Source: an uncultured Pirellula sp. (GTDB taxonomy: Bacteria; Planctomycetota; Planctomycetia; Pirellulales; Pirellulaceae). Taken from it: a DNA stretch of 16,314 nt. A program made the translations under genes and the position numbers. The stretch covers positions 1 to 16,314 of the forward strand of contig CAITIF010000003.1 in assembly GCA_903892365.1 (NCBI GenBank), given 5' to 3'. The notes below the pieces were generated by a model, which saw only the letters and a program-made list of their open reading frames with translations, was not told where the DNA came from and did no database searches. Of this stretch, positions 16,227-16,314 are shown piece by piece (the first letter of the stretch is position 1; every line of letters begins with the position of its first letter).

Positions 16227-16251
16227 ATGTTTAGCACCTATGGCTAAACAT
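16227..16251. repeat. Perfect 9-bp inverted repeat ATGTTTAGC / GCTAAACAT
   Basis: ATGTTTAGC (16227-16235) and GCTAAACAT (16243-16251) are exact reverse complements around a 7-nt spacer. With no U-run on either side, an operator for a dimeric regulator of a gene beyond the right edge is more likely than a terminator. Confidence 0.5.
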
Positions 16252-16314
16252 CAAGAACATGGGTTATAAGCTTGCTAGATTTCGGGTGCCTAGCGCTCTG
16301 GCCGGCAAGAGCCC

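Larger units (their letters stand above)
15980..16314. other. Structured gene-free region after tadC
   Basis: No open frame of note on either strand. The first 110 bp contain the extended palindrome and its possible pseudoknot partner. The remainder has a perfect GCGCTAGCGC palindrome (16138-16147), TAAGTAG direct repeats and a perfect 9-bp inverted repeat. There is no U-run after any of the stems, so a classical intrinsic terminator for the tad run is not seen. A TATAAG at 16265-16270 could be part of a promoter for a gene outside the window. Confidence 0.6.

Overview
The window looks like chromosomal DNA from a planctomycete, most likely of the Pirellulales type. This rests on moderate GC, arginine codons rich in CGA/CGT, a secreted peptidase that joins a TolB-like propeller to M28 and PDZ domains, a threonyl-tRNA synthetase of the 'MNCPHH' type, and an isolated set of tad (Flp pilus) genes in an otherwise housekeeping run. 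It is an inference from gene content and style; no rRNA or other taxonomic marker is present. There are no tRNA or rRNA genes, insertion sequences or CRISPR arrays.

Layout: positions 1-595 hold no confident gene, only a possible minus-strand N-terminus running off the left edge. A co-directional pair follows on the plus strand: a large SWIM/SNF2 helicase (596-3964), then, 34 nt later, a protein that appears to fuse a papain-like Cys/His/Asp domain to DUF2786 and DUF7168-like domains (3999-5192). Convergent to it on the minus strand is a secreted or periplasmic multidomain M28 peptidase (5221-8283), with a good intrinsic terminator lying over the stop codon of the DUF2786 gene. A divergent intergenic stretch of about 300 bp (8284-8580) separates it from thrS.

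From thrS (8581-10776) to the end of tadC (15979) all genes run on the plus strand with gaps of 3-46 nt: thrS, a 97-aa unknown protein, a TatD-superfamily hydrolase resembling EboB, a phosphoglycolate-phosphatase-like HAD enzyme, tadA/cpaF, tadB and tadC. They could be one transcription unit in which translation and metabolic repair genes are followed by the ATPase and two inner-membrane platform proteins of a Tad secretion or pilus machine. The prepilin, prepilin peptidase, secretin and TadZ genes are not in the window.

The last 335 bp hold no gene but are rich in structure: an extended palindrome, a possible pseudoknot partner, a second perfect inverted repeat, and short direct repeats one helical turn apart. 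The most interesting items are the papain-like/DUF2786 fusion next to the SWIM-SNF2 helicase, the structured 3' region after tadC, and the EboB-like hydrolase outside an ebo cluster.
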